Below, in pieces: positions 1 to 8,240 of a stretch of DNA of 49,944 bases (within the stretch, counting starts at the first letter, position 1; each line of letters starts with the position of its first letter). The stretch lies in assembly GCA_030064795.1 (NCBI GenBank), contig JASJEI010000022.1, positions 1 to 49,944 on the forward strand, read 5' to 3'. The notes below the pieces were generated by a model. It ran no database searches. It saw nothing but the letters and a program-made list of their open reading frames with translations, and had not been told where the DNA came from. This DNA is from Pleurocapsa sp. MO_226.B13. GTDB taxonomy: Bacteria; Cyanobacteriota; Cyanobacteriia; Cyanobacteriales; Xenococcaceae. Made by a program: the position numbers and the translations under genes.

Positions 1-1
1 T

Positions 2-901
2 AACCTTGATATTGACAAAGATGTTAACGCCAACGTAAATAACGACGATATACTGGCTACTGCTGAAGCCGATGCCGAAGCTTTTGGAGAAAACGCACTA
101 GCCGAAACTGATGCTTTTACCTACGTTAACGAGGATGGCGGTACACAAATAACCGAAGACGTTGTGGTTGATATCGACGCTTTGGGCAACACAACTCTAA
201 CCGAGCAGGAAAATTTTAATATCGAGGTGCCAGTCGATGATGCCACATATTTTCTCCCGGAAGATATAACGGTTAATTTCGATACTCCAGATGGTACGGG
301 CTTACCAGATATTGACGATCTTAACTGGACAGGTGGTTTGATCGGCAACGATGATTTGGCCGGCGCATCTGACGTTCCTTTACCAATAGATGATTTTTTT
401 GCTCCCAACGATAAAGATTTGTCTTATGTACCAGGTTCAGCAGCAGCCACTGTGATAGATAGCCAAGTAATTATTACAGCCCAATATACATTAGATGATC
501 CTTGGCAAGTCGATTTCGGTCCTCGAACCATAACTGGCGATAATCTTACGGACACTCAAGACCTGTCATTATCAGTCCCAGCGGGAACTATCTACCTAGT
601 GGAATTTCTGGACGAGAATGGCGACGGAACCATCGATGCGAAAGAATATGAGTTTTTTGCGTTTGAAGATGGTGAAAATGCAGATTGGGTATTTGGAGGT
701 CAACCATTTGACGTTGATACGTATGTACAGGATGGAGAAGAGATCTTTGATATAGGGTTCGGTGATTGGGCGTTTGAAGCACTTGGCACAATTACAATTA
801 CGGATGATATACCTGGCGAGGGAGAAGCATTCTCTTACGGTGAATCTACTGCTGCCCTCGATCTTGGTGGTAACGGTAATGATAACGGAGATATAGGATA
901 G
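2..901 (+). CDS. Acidic secreted-type protein, 5' end outside window
   Basis: The reading frame is open from base 2, so the N-terminus lies upstream; a GTG at 164 is only an internal codon. The visible part is about 299 residues, very acidic and almost free of Lys/Arg. Its start (LDIDKDV, then ATAEADAEAFG, ALAETDAFTYV) and its end (EAFSYGESTAALDL) both match the 109-aa protein encoded at 4005-4334. Here the two shared blocks are separated by about 200 residues rich in Asp, Gly and Thr with beta-sandwich-like character, including a DENGDGTIDAKEY stretch that resembles a calcium-binding EF-hand/dockerin loop. I infer an exported protein of the same locus family with an inserted domain. I do not recognise a named family. 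Confidence 0.75.
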   Translation, partial: NLDIDKDVNANVNNDDILATAEADAEAFGENALAETDAFTYVNEDGGTQITEDVVVDIDALGNTTLTEQENFNIEVPVDDATYFLPEDITVNFDTPDGTGLPDIDDLNWTGGLIGNDDLAGASDVPLPIDDFFAPNDKDLSYVPGSAAATVIDSQVIITAQYTLDDPWQVDFGPRTITGDNLTDTQDLSLSVPAGTIYLVEFLDENGDGTIDAKEYEFFAFEDGENADWVFGGQPFDVDTYVQDGEEIFDIGFGDWAFEALGTITITDDIPGEGEAFSYGESTAALDLGGNGNDNGDIG

Positions 902-1275
902 CAGCCTAAATATATCGCAGTACGTCTTTTGGTTAGGACAAAAAAATTAATCGCTCATGAGTAATGAGTAGTGGGTAGTGGGTAGTGAGTAATGAGTGTC
1001 CTGATATGAGTTCGTATTGCTATAGATTATTTTCTGCTGAGAAGACTTGTTGTCCAAAAGTTTCGCGATCGCCATTCACTAATCATTGATTCAACTAAGC
1101 AGCGCGATCGCGATCGTTATCAATTCAGTTTTTTCCTCAATCAGCAAACAAGTAAATAACTATTACTAAATTGCGATCGACAGAAGAAACTTGCCACAAT
1201 GGCAACCCCAATGTCTTCAAAGCACGAATAATACTGGAAAGTCGCGTGTTTAGTTTGTATTTAGGCGGTTAAGCT
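902..1275. other. Intergenic region upstream of the RTX gene
   Basis: This stretch separates the acidic protein gene from the RTX gene. At 961-998 there is a short degenerate direct repeat built from GTAGTGGGTAGTGAGTAATGAG-like units. GCGATCGC-type HIP1 sites follow near 1068 and 1101. The dyad at 1191-1206 is listed separately. I see no gene here. Confidence 0.6.
1191..1235 (+). promoter_or_regulatory. Dyad operator and putative promoter of the RTX gene
   Basis: TTGCCA-CAA-TGGCAA (1191-1205) is a perfect 6-bp dyad. A -10-like AATACT lies about 23 bp downstream (1230-1235), placing the dyad near -40, a position typical of activator sites. A near-copy (CTGCCA-AAA-TGGCAA) sits at the same relative place upstream of the double-glycine-type gene on the other strand (4422-4437). 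Shared regulation is inferred from this match. Confidence 0.5.
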
Positions 1276-2670
1276 ATGGTCGATAACTATGTTAATGTTC
1301 TAGGCGATGTAATCTTTTCTAACTATAGTCATGCTCCTGAAGGAATTGGGACTGATACTGACACGATCGCTATAGTAGAAAGTGGTGCAACCATCGCTGA
1401 CGCTGAGGCAGAGGCTTTCTTTTATAACTCCGATATATCGGGACTTTACACCGAAAGTAGTGGCGCAAGCGAAGAAAGTGCTTTTGAAGGAAGTGCTAAT
1501 AGTGACGCTCAGGTCATTGCTAATTTTACTGTCGAAGCAGGTGAAACATTCTCCTTTGATTTTTCGGAAGATTTATTAATAGAAACCAAAGAAATTGACA
1601 ATCCTGATGCTGAATACAATCAGGCTCAGTTAAACATTGGTTTTGTCCTCTTGGACACTTCCGATCTCGATGAGATAGAGGTTTTAGATTACGCCGACCT
1701 TTGGGCGTACTTGGTTTCTTCCGAGCAAATTAGCGATTTAGAAGTCTATTTTAGCGATAATTTCACCTTAAGCGATGGCTATCAAACTATAGATATTGAT
1801 GGCGACAACGAGCTTGACTTTATTTCCAGTACGACTATAGGCACTTATCAACACACTTTTGACCAAGATACAAATCTCACACTCCTCAAGGTTAGCCAAA
1901 GTGATGTTCAATGGTTGGGAGACTCTGGGATTGGTAATTTAGACTCAGATTTTGTCTATGGCACACTCTGGGAAGATAATTGGTTTGGAACTCAAGCAGA
2001 CGACAGTTATTATGCTAGTTTAGGCGATGACCTGATGTTTGCCAAAAATGGCAACGATCTCCTCATAGCTGGGTATGGTGACGATACACTGTTGGGGGGG
2101 AACGATGATGACACTCTCAGGGGCGAACATGGTAATGATTCCCTCAGTGGAAGTAATGGGGATGACTTACTAGAAGGCGGTGCTGGAGACGATCTTTTGG
2201 ATGGAAGTAACGGTGATGACTTATTAAGAGGTGGTATTGGAAACGATTCGATCGATGGCAGCAATGGTGATGATACTCTTTTTGGCGGTAGGGGTAATGA
2301 TACCCTCACAGGTGGTTTTGGCGCAGATCGATTCTACTATCAAACTTTTGCAGCTTTTCAATCTATCCAGATAGGTGAAGATCTCATTACCGACTTAGAA
2401 GTCAATGAAGATAAAATCCTTCTCAGCCAGACAACCTTTACTGCTCTTACTGGTAACATAGGTGAGTCAATAAATGCCGCTGAATTCGAGGTAGTAGCTA
2501 ATGATGAACTTGCTGCTGTTAGCTCTGCTTTCATCACCTACAGTAGTGGTAGTGGAAACTTATTTTATAATCAAAACGGTTTAAACAATGGACTCGGACA
2601 AGGAGGACAGTTTGCCACTTTAGAAAATCTTCCGATCGTAAGTGCTGCTGACTTGATCATTGTCGAATAG
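1276..2670 (+). CDS. RTX (hemolysin-type) calcium-binding protein
   Basis: The 464-residue product has a run of glycine/aspartate nonapeptide repeats (GGxGxDxLx type, e.g. GGAGDDLLDG, GGRGNDTLTGG) at about residues 248-350, which form a calcium-loaded beta roll in this family. The C-terminal ~110 residues after GGFGADRFYY resemble the non-cleaved type I secretion signal of cyanobacterial RTX proteins, so export through an ABC/HlyD/TolC system is likely. No transporter is in the window. The N-terminal ~230 residues are not a domain I recognise, but contain IADAEAEAFFY, close to the ADAEAF motif of its neighbours. The ATG at 1276 begins the frame. An inverted repeat at 2674-2717 follows the stop and may terminate transcription. 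Confidence 0.85.
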   Translation: MVDNYVNVLGDVIFSNYSHAPEGIGTDTDTIAIVESGATIADAEAEAFFYNSDISGLYTESSGASEESAFEGSANSDAQVIANFTVEAGETFSFDFSEDLLIETKEIDNPDAEYNQAQLNIGFVLLDTSDLDEIEVLDYADLWAYLVSSEQISDLEVYFSDNFTLSDGYQTIDIDGDNELDFISSTTIGTYQHTFDQDTNLTLLKVSQSDVQWLGDSGIGNLDSDFVYGTLWEDNWFGTQADDSYYASLGDDLMFAKNGNDLLIAGYGDDTLLGGNDDDTLRGEHGNDSLSGSNGDDLLEGGAGDDLLDGSNGDDLLRGGIGNDSIDGSNGDDTLFGGRGNDTLTGGFGADRFYYQTFAAFQSIQIGEDLITDLEVNEDKILLSQTTFTALTGNIGESINAAEFEVVANDELAAVSSAFITYSSGSGNLFYNQNGLNNGLGQGGQFATLENLPIVSAADLIIVE

Positions 2671-2673
2671 TAG

Positions 2674-2717
2674 GGGCGGTTCGCGATGCGAAGCGAGTCC
2701 TTTAGGGCGAACCGCCC
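2674..2717. repeat. Inverted repeat (small dispersed element or terminator)
   Basis: GGGCGGTTCGC (2674-2684) and GCGAACCGCCC (2707-2717) are perfect 11-bp arms around a loop containing GCGATGCGAAGCGAGTCC, a sequence type seen in other dispersed repeats of this window. It follows the RTX stop codon directly but has no T-tract, so it is better read as a repeat that may also act as a hairpin. Confidence 0.65.
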
Positions 2718-2850
2718 GTACAGTGGTTAGTTGTTATTCCCCCATCTACCCCATCTTCCCTAAATCAAGTCAGAATTATGAATTATGAACGGAAGAAAAT
2801 TTCAGACTTCTTACTTTCTTCTCTGCTTCCCTGCTTTTTGCCTTTTGTAC

Positions 2851-2870
2851 GGACGTTTCATGAAACGTCC
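2851..2870. repeat. Perfect 20-bp palindrome
   Basis: GGACGTTTCA followed by TGAAACGTCC is a perfect palindrome, flanked by near-symmetric GTAC and CTAC. It lies between the convergent RTX and PpiC genes, so it may be a bidirectional hairpin or a dispersed palindromic repeat. Confidence 0.6.
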
Positions 2871-2897
2871 CTACTGACTTTTGACTTTTGACTTTAG

Positions 2898-3638
2898 TTA
2901 CTGATTGTGAACTAGGGAATTAAACTCTCTTTCCAGCCATTGTTGAAAAAGCCGATTGATAATATCCTGATGCCTTTCGGGGGTCAATTCGGCGGGGATA
3001 AACTCTTCAATCATCAAGAGATGGTATCTTTGGGTTTCTTCTGTGGCGACTGGTCCGATCGTTTGTCCTGCACTGGCATTACCGATCGCTTCAGATAAAT
3101 GTGGGGGTAAACTCCAGCGACCAATTTTACCTTCGTAACCACAAAGATACTTGCGTCGTTTGTCTATATCGTAGATATGGGCTGCTTCGTAAAAACTAAT
3201 CTCCTCTTCTTCGATTTGGTAGTATATTTCCTGGGCAAGTTGCTGATAGGGAACGACAATTTGATAGAGAACAAATTGGTCAAAATCAAGACGGTGTTGA
3301 GCAAAATAGGACTCTACTTCCGACTCGAATAGGTGTTTGGCTAATTTTTGCCCCAAAAGACGGTTTCTAATTCCTGCTTCCCACTCCTCTGTCGTCAGCA
3401 TCTGCTGTTCCAACCAAGCCAAAGTATCAGCAGCCTTTTCCAGACGTTTGCCATAACGAATGCTGTCTGCTTCAGTTTCAATTTCCTCTGGGGCGATCGC
3501 TATATTGTTTTCTGTAGCAGCTTTGGCAATAATTTTTTGATACAAAATCTTTTGGCAGATTCCCTTCAAGAGCATTTCTTGTTTGAGGAAATCGACAATT
3601 TCTGCTGATTCAATTGATATTCCTTGAAAATTAACCAT
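2898..3638 (-). CDS. PpiC/SurA-like peptidyl-prolyl isomerase
   Basis: The product is 246 residues. It has a helical N-terminal part of the SurA/PrsA chaperone type (residues ~1-100), then a parvulin-like section (~120-205) with GKIGRWSLPPHLSEAIGNASAGQTIGPV, the characteristic end of a parvulin domain (G-x-hydrophobic-G, then L..A...A..G...GPV). There is no signal peptide, so it should act in the cytoplasm. From general knowledge, PpiC proteins of this length in cyanobacteria often sit beside HlyD and peptidase-ABC exporter genes for double-glycine substrates. Its position between an RTX gene and a double-glycine-type gene fits a role in handling exported substrates (inference). Confidence 0.8.
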   Translation of the reverse strand: MVNFQGISIESAEIVDFLKQEMLLKGICQKILYQKIIAKAATENNIAIAPEEIETEADSIRYGKRLEKAADTLAWLEQQMLTTEEWEAGIRNRLLGQKLAKHLFESEVESYFAQHRLDFDQFVLYQIVVPYQQLAQEIYYQIEEEEISFYEAAHIYDIDKRRKYLCGYEGKIGRWSLPPHLSEAIGNASAGQTIGPVATEETQRYHLLMIEEFIPAELTPERHQDIINRLFQQWLEREFNSLVHNQ

Positions 3639-4004
3639 TATTAATCATAGCTTCATAATCTCTGTTACAAGCCATAGCAACATAGCCAGAGAAAATTTTT
3701 GCTATAGCTTACTAAAATTTATCTTGTTTTATAAATATTATGCTGCACGTAGCCGATCGAGCATAATGTCATACTATTATTAATAGTAAATTTGCTGAAA
3801 GCTTTTTGATTGGTTAAGCTTCCAGCAATACTATCACTATCTCTATTACCGCTATTAGTTTCTACTTTTGGCGGTATCTTTATGAGCAAAGAAACATCAA
3901 TGTCGAGGATTGTAACTAACTCGTTGTTTCTATGACAATAAAAATAGGTTTATAACAACGCAAGTATTAATCTTGACGAGAGCATAAAAACCCAAAACCT
4001 CAGA
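3639..4004. other. Intergenic region, no gene seen
   Basis: This AT-rich stretch lies between the PpiC gene start and the end of the double-glycine-type gene, both on the minus strand. I see no open frame with coding character and no clear terminator. Confidence 0.5.
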
Positions 4005-4334
4005 TTAACCAACAGGATCTGGAGCAGGTGCTTGATCGAGATCGAGAGCAGCAGTAGATTCACTGTAAGAGAATGCTTCAGTTTCAGTAACGTAAGTAAA
4101 AGCATCAGTTTCAGCCAATGCATAGATACCGAAAGCTTCAGCATCAGCTTCAGCAGTAGCTAACTGATCGGGGTTGACTACGTTCACATCAACAGTTTTG
4201 TCGATGTCGAGGGTCACTACCTTGTTAAGATTAACGTCTTTGGCAATGGTGAAAGCAATGTCACCACCGCCAGCCAGAGCGTTTCCAGTTTCAGAATTAA
4301 TAACTTCTAGATAATTGAGATCGGAAATTTTCAT
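4005..4334 (-). CDS. Small protein with double-glycine-type leader
   Basis: I place the start at the ATG at 4332-4334, giving 109 residues. A good ribosome site (AGGGAGA, about 7 bases upstream) precedes it, and the longer upstream frame has a basic stretch unlike the rest. The N-terminus MKISDLNYLEVI...ALAGGG resembles leaders cut after Gly-Gly by peptidase-containing ABC exporters (hydrophobic L.YLE.V, then GG near residues 23-25). The rest is acidic and contains ATAEADAEAFG, ALAETDAFTYV and EAFSYSESTAALDL, all shared with the partial gene at 2-901. It may be a bacteriocin-like or cell-surface peptide. The function is unknown, and leader processing is inferred from the motif only. Confidence 0.7.
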   Translation of the reverse strand: MKISDLNYLEVINSETGNALAGGGDIAFTIAKDVNLNKVVTLDIDKTVDVNVVNPDQLATAEADAEAFGIYALAETDAFTYVTETEAFSYSESTAALDLDQAPAPDPVG

Positions 4335-4395
4335 TTGTCTTCTCCCTAAAAAAAAAAATTCTGTTTGCAACAACCTTCTCTTGTTGTTATCTATA

Positions 4396-4437
4396 AGTAT
4401 AGGGAGCAAGATTGAAGTCATGTTGCCATTTTGGCAG
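4396..4437 (-). promoter_or_regulatory. Promoter and dyad operator of the double-glycine-type gene
   Basis: On the minus strand a -10 box TATACT (4401-4396) lies about 60 bases upstream of the ATG at 4334. About 20 bases further upstream is CTGCCA-AAA-TGGCAAC (4437-4422), nearly the same as the dyad before the RTX gene. No good -35 box is visible, consistent with an activator-dependent promoter. Confidence 0.5.
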
Positions 4438-4794
4438 ATTGTTTTGTGGTTCGATCGCGGGTGAGCAAAATACATCTCAATACTTCTCGCGCTCTACTTA
4501 AACTAAGCTAAGCGATCGCATTCTCTTGAAATCCTTCTTGACTAGTGCGATCGCCACTTTCAAAACCAATTGTTTTGGTAGAGTTTTCTTTATCGATCGA
4601 TCTTTAGTTATTTTTTAATATCATTCAAAGTTCGTTAATATAGTCTAATTTTTTTAACAAGTTAGATACGATTATTTCAATTTGATAACAGCAAAAGACA
4701 AAAGATAAATAAAGTAAACTCTCCCGACTCAGAAGTTAAAGCTTTGAGTTTAGAGCTTAAAATAAAAAAGACAATTCATATTAGGTACTGAAAT

Positions 4795-7323
4795 ATGAAT
4801 CTTGCTGAGATAGTATCTTTTTTAAAGCAAAAGACTTGTTTGAGTGATTTATCGACTGAAGTATTAGAGGCGATCGCATCTACAGTAGCGGAAAAAACTT
4901 TAGCGGAGAATGAAACGATTATTACTGAGGATAGCGAACCCGATGGCTTATATATTATTTATTCGGGAAGACTAGCTAGTAGTAGTAAATTACTCTCCCG
5001 TCAAAGTAGTTTGCTTTCAGGGACGGTACTTAATTTATATGCTTTATTATTAGACCGCCAGACTCAGTATACAGTCAAAACTATTACTGAAACCAAATTG
5101 TGGTTTATTGATAGTATAGAAGCAAAAAAAATAATTAAACAATATCCAGAAATAGCGCAAACTTTTTCGCAGCAATTAGCTAACGAAGTTCAAGAGTTAA
5201 CAGAAAAATTAGAGTTTGAACAAGAAAGACAAGTAATTTTAAGACCTTACTTAGTAAGTAAAGCCAAACGAGGAGTAATCGGAAAAAGTCGCTATGCCAA
5301 GAGATTGCGATCGCAAATTAAGCAAGCATCAGAAACTAGGGAATCAATCTTGCTATTTGGCGAACCAGGATTAGAAAAAGATAACTTAGCAGCATTAATT
5401 CATTTTGGTTCGCCCACTCGTCGGCAACCAATTATTCAGATAGACTGTGCCAAATTACAGACTAGTGGAGCAGAATTATTCGGTCGTAGTGGCGGTAAAC
5501 CAGGATTAATTACTAGCCTGGAAACAGGTACTTTAGTTTTAAATAATATCCATTTATTACCCTCGGAATTAACCGAGGCGATCGCGACTTTAATTTCAAC
5601 TAATAAATATACACTCGTGACTCGTCCTGGAGAAAAAACCCCTGAAGTACAAACTTCCCAAGCCAGAATTATTGCGATCTCCGAGCAAACCATGCCTGCG
5701 ATCGATAGTGCGATCGATAAAATTATCAAAGTTCCTCCTTTAAGGGTTAGAAAAGCCGATATAGAAGAACAAATAAATTATTACTTAAATTTGATTGGAC
5801 GTAATAAATATCTCAAGAAAACTAAAATTACTCCCGAAGCGATTAGAAATCTACAGGCTTATGATTTTCCTAATAATCTAAGAGAATTAGAGAACATTAT
5901 CGAACGGGCATTATCTCAACTACAGGGATGCGATGATATTACCGAAGAAATTGTTTGGCAATCTCAAAGTAAAAAGAAACAATATCGTTTAAATCTACTC
6001 AATAAATATCCCCAACTACGTTATTTCTTGCGCAGCAATTGGTTTCCAGACAGAATCAATTATGGCTTTACTTTAACTTTTTTTGCCTTCGTAGTTTTAG
6101 TCTTATTTATCGCCCCTCAAAACCGTCAGGAAAATTTCGCGCTTAATTTATTTTGGGCTTGGTGGTGGCCCTTGATTCTAATTGGCTTTCCTTTTGTGGG
6201 TAGGTTGTGGTGTGCAGTATGTCCCTTTATGATTTATGGCGAAATCACTCAAAAACTATCTTTAATTTTGTTTCCCCGACAGCTAAAAAAATGGCCCAGA
6301 AATTCCGCCGAACGTTGGGGTGGTTGGTTTTTATTCGGATTGTTTGCTTTAATTCTACTCTGGGAAGAATTATGGTATTTAGAAAATACCGCCTATCTTT
6401 CCTCTTGTTTGCTATTACTAATTACCGCAGGAGCGATGATTTTTTCGGCGATTTTTGAACGTCGTTTCTGGTGTCGCTATCTTTGTCCCATTGGCGGGAT
6501 GAATGGTTTATTTGCCAAACTTTCTCTGACTGAATTACGAGCGCAACAGGGTACTTGTTCGGCAGAATGTACCACTTATCAATGTTATAAAGGTGGCCCT
6601 GCAAAGGGAGAGGGACAAGAAACCAATGGCTGTCCTCTCTATTCCCATCCCGCACAGCTAACCGAAAATCGCGACTGTGTGTTGTGCATGACTTGTCTCA
6701 AAGCTTGTCCCCATCGCTCGGTAGAGTTTAATTTGCGTCCCCCTGGAATTGAGTTGTGGACATCTCATAACCCCCGTAGTTATGAAGTTGCTTTGTTGTT
6801 TTTATTGTTAAACGTCGTCTTTCTGCACCGTTTACCCGAAATATCCACCAGACTGGGTTTAAACTTACACCTAGAACAATTTGGCAGTCACGTTTTAGTC
6901 TCTGTTATTGCTTTAGCTTTACCTCTTGCTATTCCCTTAATAGCTCAAATCGCGATCGAACTTGTAGGCAAAATCAACCATAAATATAACCCCCGCAAAT
7001 TTGTCGAACTAGCTTATGGATATCTACCCTTAGTACTAGCAGGTAACTTAGCTCACTATCTTCGTTTGGGTTTAACGGAAGGAGGAAGAATACTGCCCGT
7101 GACTATGGCTACTTTTGGTTTAAATGGTGCCAGTCTTCCTGTCTTGGTTGCTCATCCTGCGGTGATTGCTTTTTTACAAGGCTCTTGTTTATTGTTTGGA
7201 GTTATATTATCGATCTTGTTAACTCAGAAAATAGCTCGCCAACAATTTAAATATCTACTTCCCCAACATCTAGCTACCATTACTTTAGCCGTTGGTATGT
7301 GGCAAATTATCATTGGGTTTTAG
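4795..7323 (+). CDS. CNB domain / degenerate NtrC-type AAA+ / membrane polyferredoxin fusion
   Basis: This 842-residue protein has three parts. Residues ~10-135 form a cyclic-nucleotide-binding (CRP-like) sensor. Residues ~155-390 match the AAA+ domain of sigma-54 activators (ELFG, TGTLVLNNIHLL, the C-terminal LRELENIIERAL helix). However, the Walker A position reads GEPGLEKD instead of GxxGxGKE, and the GAFTGA sigma-54 contact loop is replaced by GGKPGLI. Residues ~415-842 are a NapH/NosR-like membrane part with CAVCPF (~472), CRYLCPIGG (~559), a Cys-rich loop and CVLCMTCLKACPH (~628-640, a 4Fe-4S motif), plus about eight membrane segments. Cyanobacteria lack sigma-54, so a role as a redox/nucleotide-sensing membrane protein is more likely than enhancer binding. 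Confidence 0.8.
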   Translation: MNLAEIVSFLKQKTCLSDLSTEVLEAIASTVAEKTLAENETIITEDSEPDGLYIIYSGRLASSSKLLSRQSSLLSGTVLNLYALLLDRQTQYTVKTITETKLWFIDSIEAKKIIKQYPEIAQTFSQQLANEVQELTEKLEFEQERQVILRPYLVSKAKRGVIGKSRYAKRLRSQIKQASETRESILLFGEPGLEKDNLAALIHFGSPTRRQPIIQIDCAKLQTSGAELFGRSGGKPGLITSLETGTLVLNNIHLLPSELTEAIATLISTNKYTLVTRPGEKTPEVQTSQARIIAISEQTMPAIDSAIDKIIKVPPLRVRKADIEEQINYYLNLIGRNKYLKKTKITPEAIRNLQAYDFPNNLRELENIIERALSQLQGCDDITEEIVWQSQSKKKQYRLNLLNKYPQLRYFLRSNWFPDRINYGFTLTFFAFVVLVLFIAPQNRQENFALNLFWAWWWPLILIGFPFVGRLWCAVCPFMIYGEITQKLSLILFPRQLKKWPRNSAERWGGWFLFGLFALILLWEELWYLENTAYLSSCLLLLITAGAMIFSAIFERRFWCRYLCPIGGMNGLFAKLSLTELRAQQGTCSAECTTYQCYKGGPAKGEGQETNGCPLYSHPAQLTENRDCVLCMTCLKACPHRSVEFNLRPPGIELWTSHNPRSYEVALLFLLLNVVFLHRLPEISTRLGLNLHLEQFGSHVLVSVIALALPLAIPLIAQIAIELVGKINHKYNPRKFVELAYGYLPLVLAGNLAHYLRLGLTEGGRILPVTMATFGLNGASLPVLVAHPAVIAFLQGSCLLFGVILSILLTQKIARQQFKYLLPQHLATITLAVGMWQIIIGF

Positions 7324-7355
7324 CTTTCGTATGATGAAAATGCTATATTGCATTA

Positions 7356-7401
7356 CAAGTCCGAACTGACACGAAATCTCACCTTATTTATGGGTGGGAT
7401 G
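7356..7401. repeat. Small dispersed element, copy A
   Basis: The stretch starts with CAAGTCCGAACT and ends with GGTGGGATG. The same two ends occur in reverse orientation at 9134-9054 with a longer interior, so the region 7.4-9.05 kb is bracketed by an inverted pair. Confidence 0.45.
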
Positions 7402-7479
7402 AGCTTAACTTGTTGAATTACTAGAAGTCCAAATAGTCTCGTAAAAGGCTGTATATTCTTTAAAACTAAGACTATTACT

Positions 7480-7635
7480 TTAGTTCTGTAAATTACTATT
7501 TTCATTAATAAAATTGTTATTAGACTCTTTTGTTTCTTGATTTACATATCCCATCAGAGTGAGCATTATTCCTAAAGCATATAAGGCTACGGTCGCTTTG
7601 TTGGCCAAAGATTCCAACTTGCTATTTCTGGTCAT
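7480..7635 (-). CDS. Possible small membrane protein
   Basis: From the ATG at 7633-7635 the frame gives 51 residues with one hydrophobic segment (VALYALGIMLTLMGYV). The frame stays open upstream to about 7737 with plausible amino-acid content but no ATG, so it could instead be the 3' remnant of a longer gene. No family is recognised, and the ribosome site is weak. Confidence 0.3.
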   Translation of the reverse strand: MTRNSKLESLANKATVALYALGIMLTLMGYVNQETKESNNNFINENSNLQN

Positions 7636-7881
7636 TTTGCCGATACTACCTACTAAAAATACTGGTTGTTGAACTAATCGCAAATATTTCTTCCACGAAG
7701 ATATAATTTTTTTACCCCAAAAAGCAGCTAAAGAATATCAACCGTAGGGTAGATTTAGCAATTTAAGGTTTCGTTATTTATTATTTAATATTGTTGTTAT
7801 TAAAATTTGCTTAAGAGTAACAAAAAAAACCGATAATTACCACCTAAATAGATACTAGAACACCGATTCAGTAATCGAAAA

Positions 7882-8095
7882 CTAAGCAGTGCCTGCTTTT
7901 GAAGCAAATAGCTCTGGGTCGTTTTTCAATAGCCTTACCAGTACATGAAGATTATGAACAACTGCCGTGCGACGTAGGTCAAATAAATTTTTTCGCACTC
8001 CGATATAGCGAGCTCGATCACCTTGCCAGCGACCGATGTGTGACAAGCTAGGCTCCACAGTTACTCGACGAGCGTAATTTGGCCCGACCCTGAGA
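7882..8095 (-). pseudogene. C-terminal transposase remnant
   Basis: On the minus strand an open stretch of about 70 codons ends with a TAG at 7884-7882. It reads VEPSLSHIGRWQGDRARY, then IGVRKNLFDLRRTAVVHNLH, a pattern I know from the C-terminal ends of IS1182/IS5-type DDE transposases. There is no start codon and no N-terminal catalytic part, so only the 3' fragment remains. The rest of the 7684-8240 stretch holds nothing else that I recognise. Confidence 0.7.
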
Positions 8096-8240
8096 TGTTA
8101 ATTGACGCGATCGTAGTTCAGCAATAAATTTCTCATCAAAATGATGAACTGAATAAACTTTTATACTTCATCGTTCATCGTCGATCGTTTTTACTTTTTC
8201 CCTGCCTGCCCCAACCCATCAATCAATTATTGACAGAGTA

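Noticed and set aside
2010..2309. Open frame on the minus strand opposite the RTX repeats
   Set aside because: It is Ser/Pro/Leu low-complexity produced by reading the GGxGxD repeats backwards, so a shadow of the RTX gene.
4335..4475. N-terminal extension of the double-glycine-type gene
   Set aside because: The extra 47 codons run through its promoter and ribosome site; the ATG at 4334 with AGGGAGA upstream and the leader-like start are better supported.
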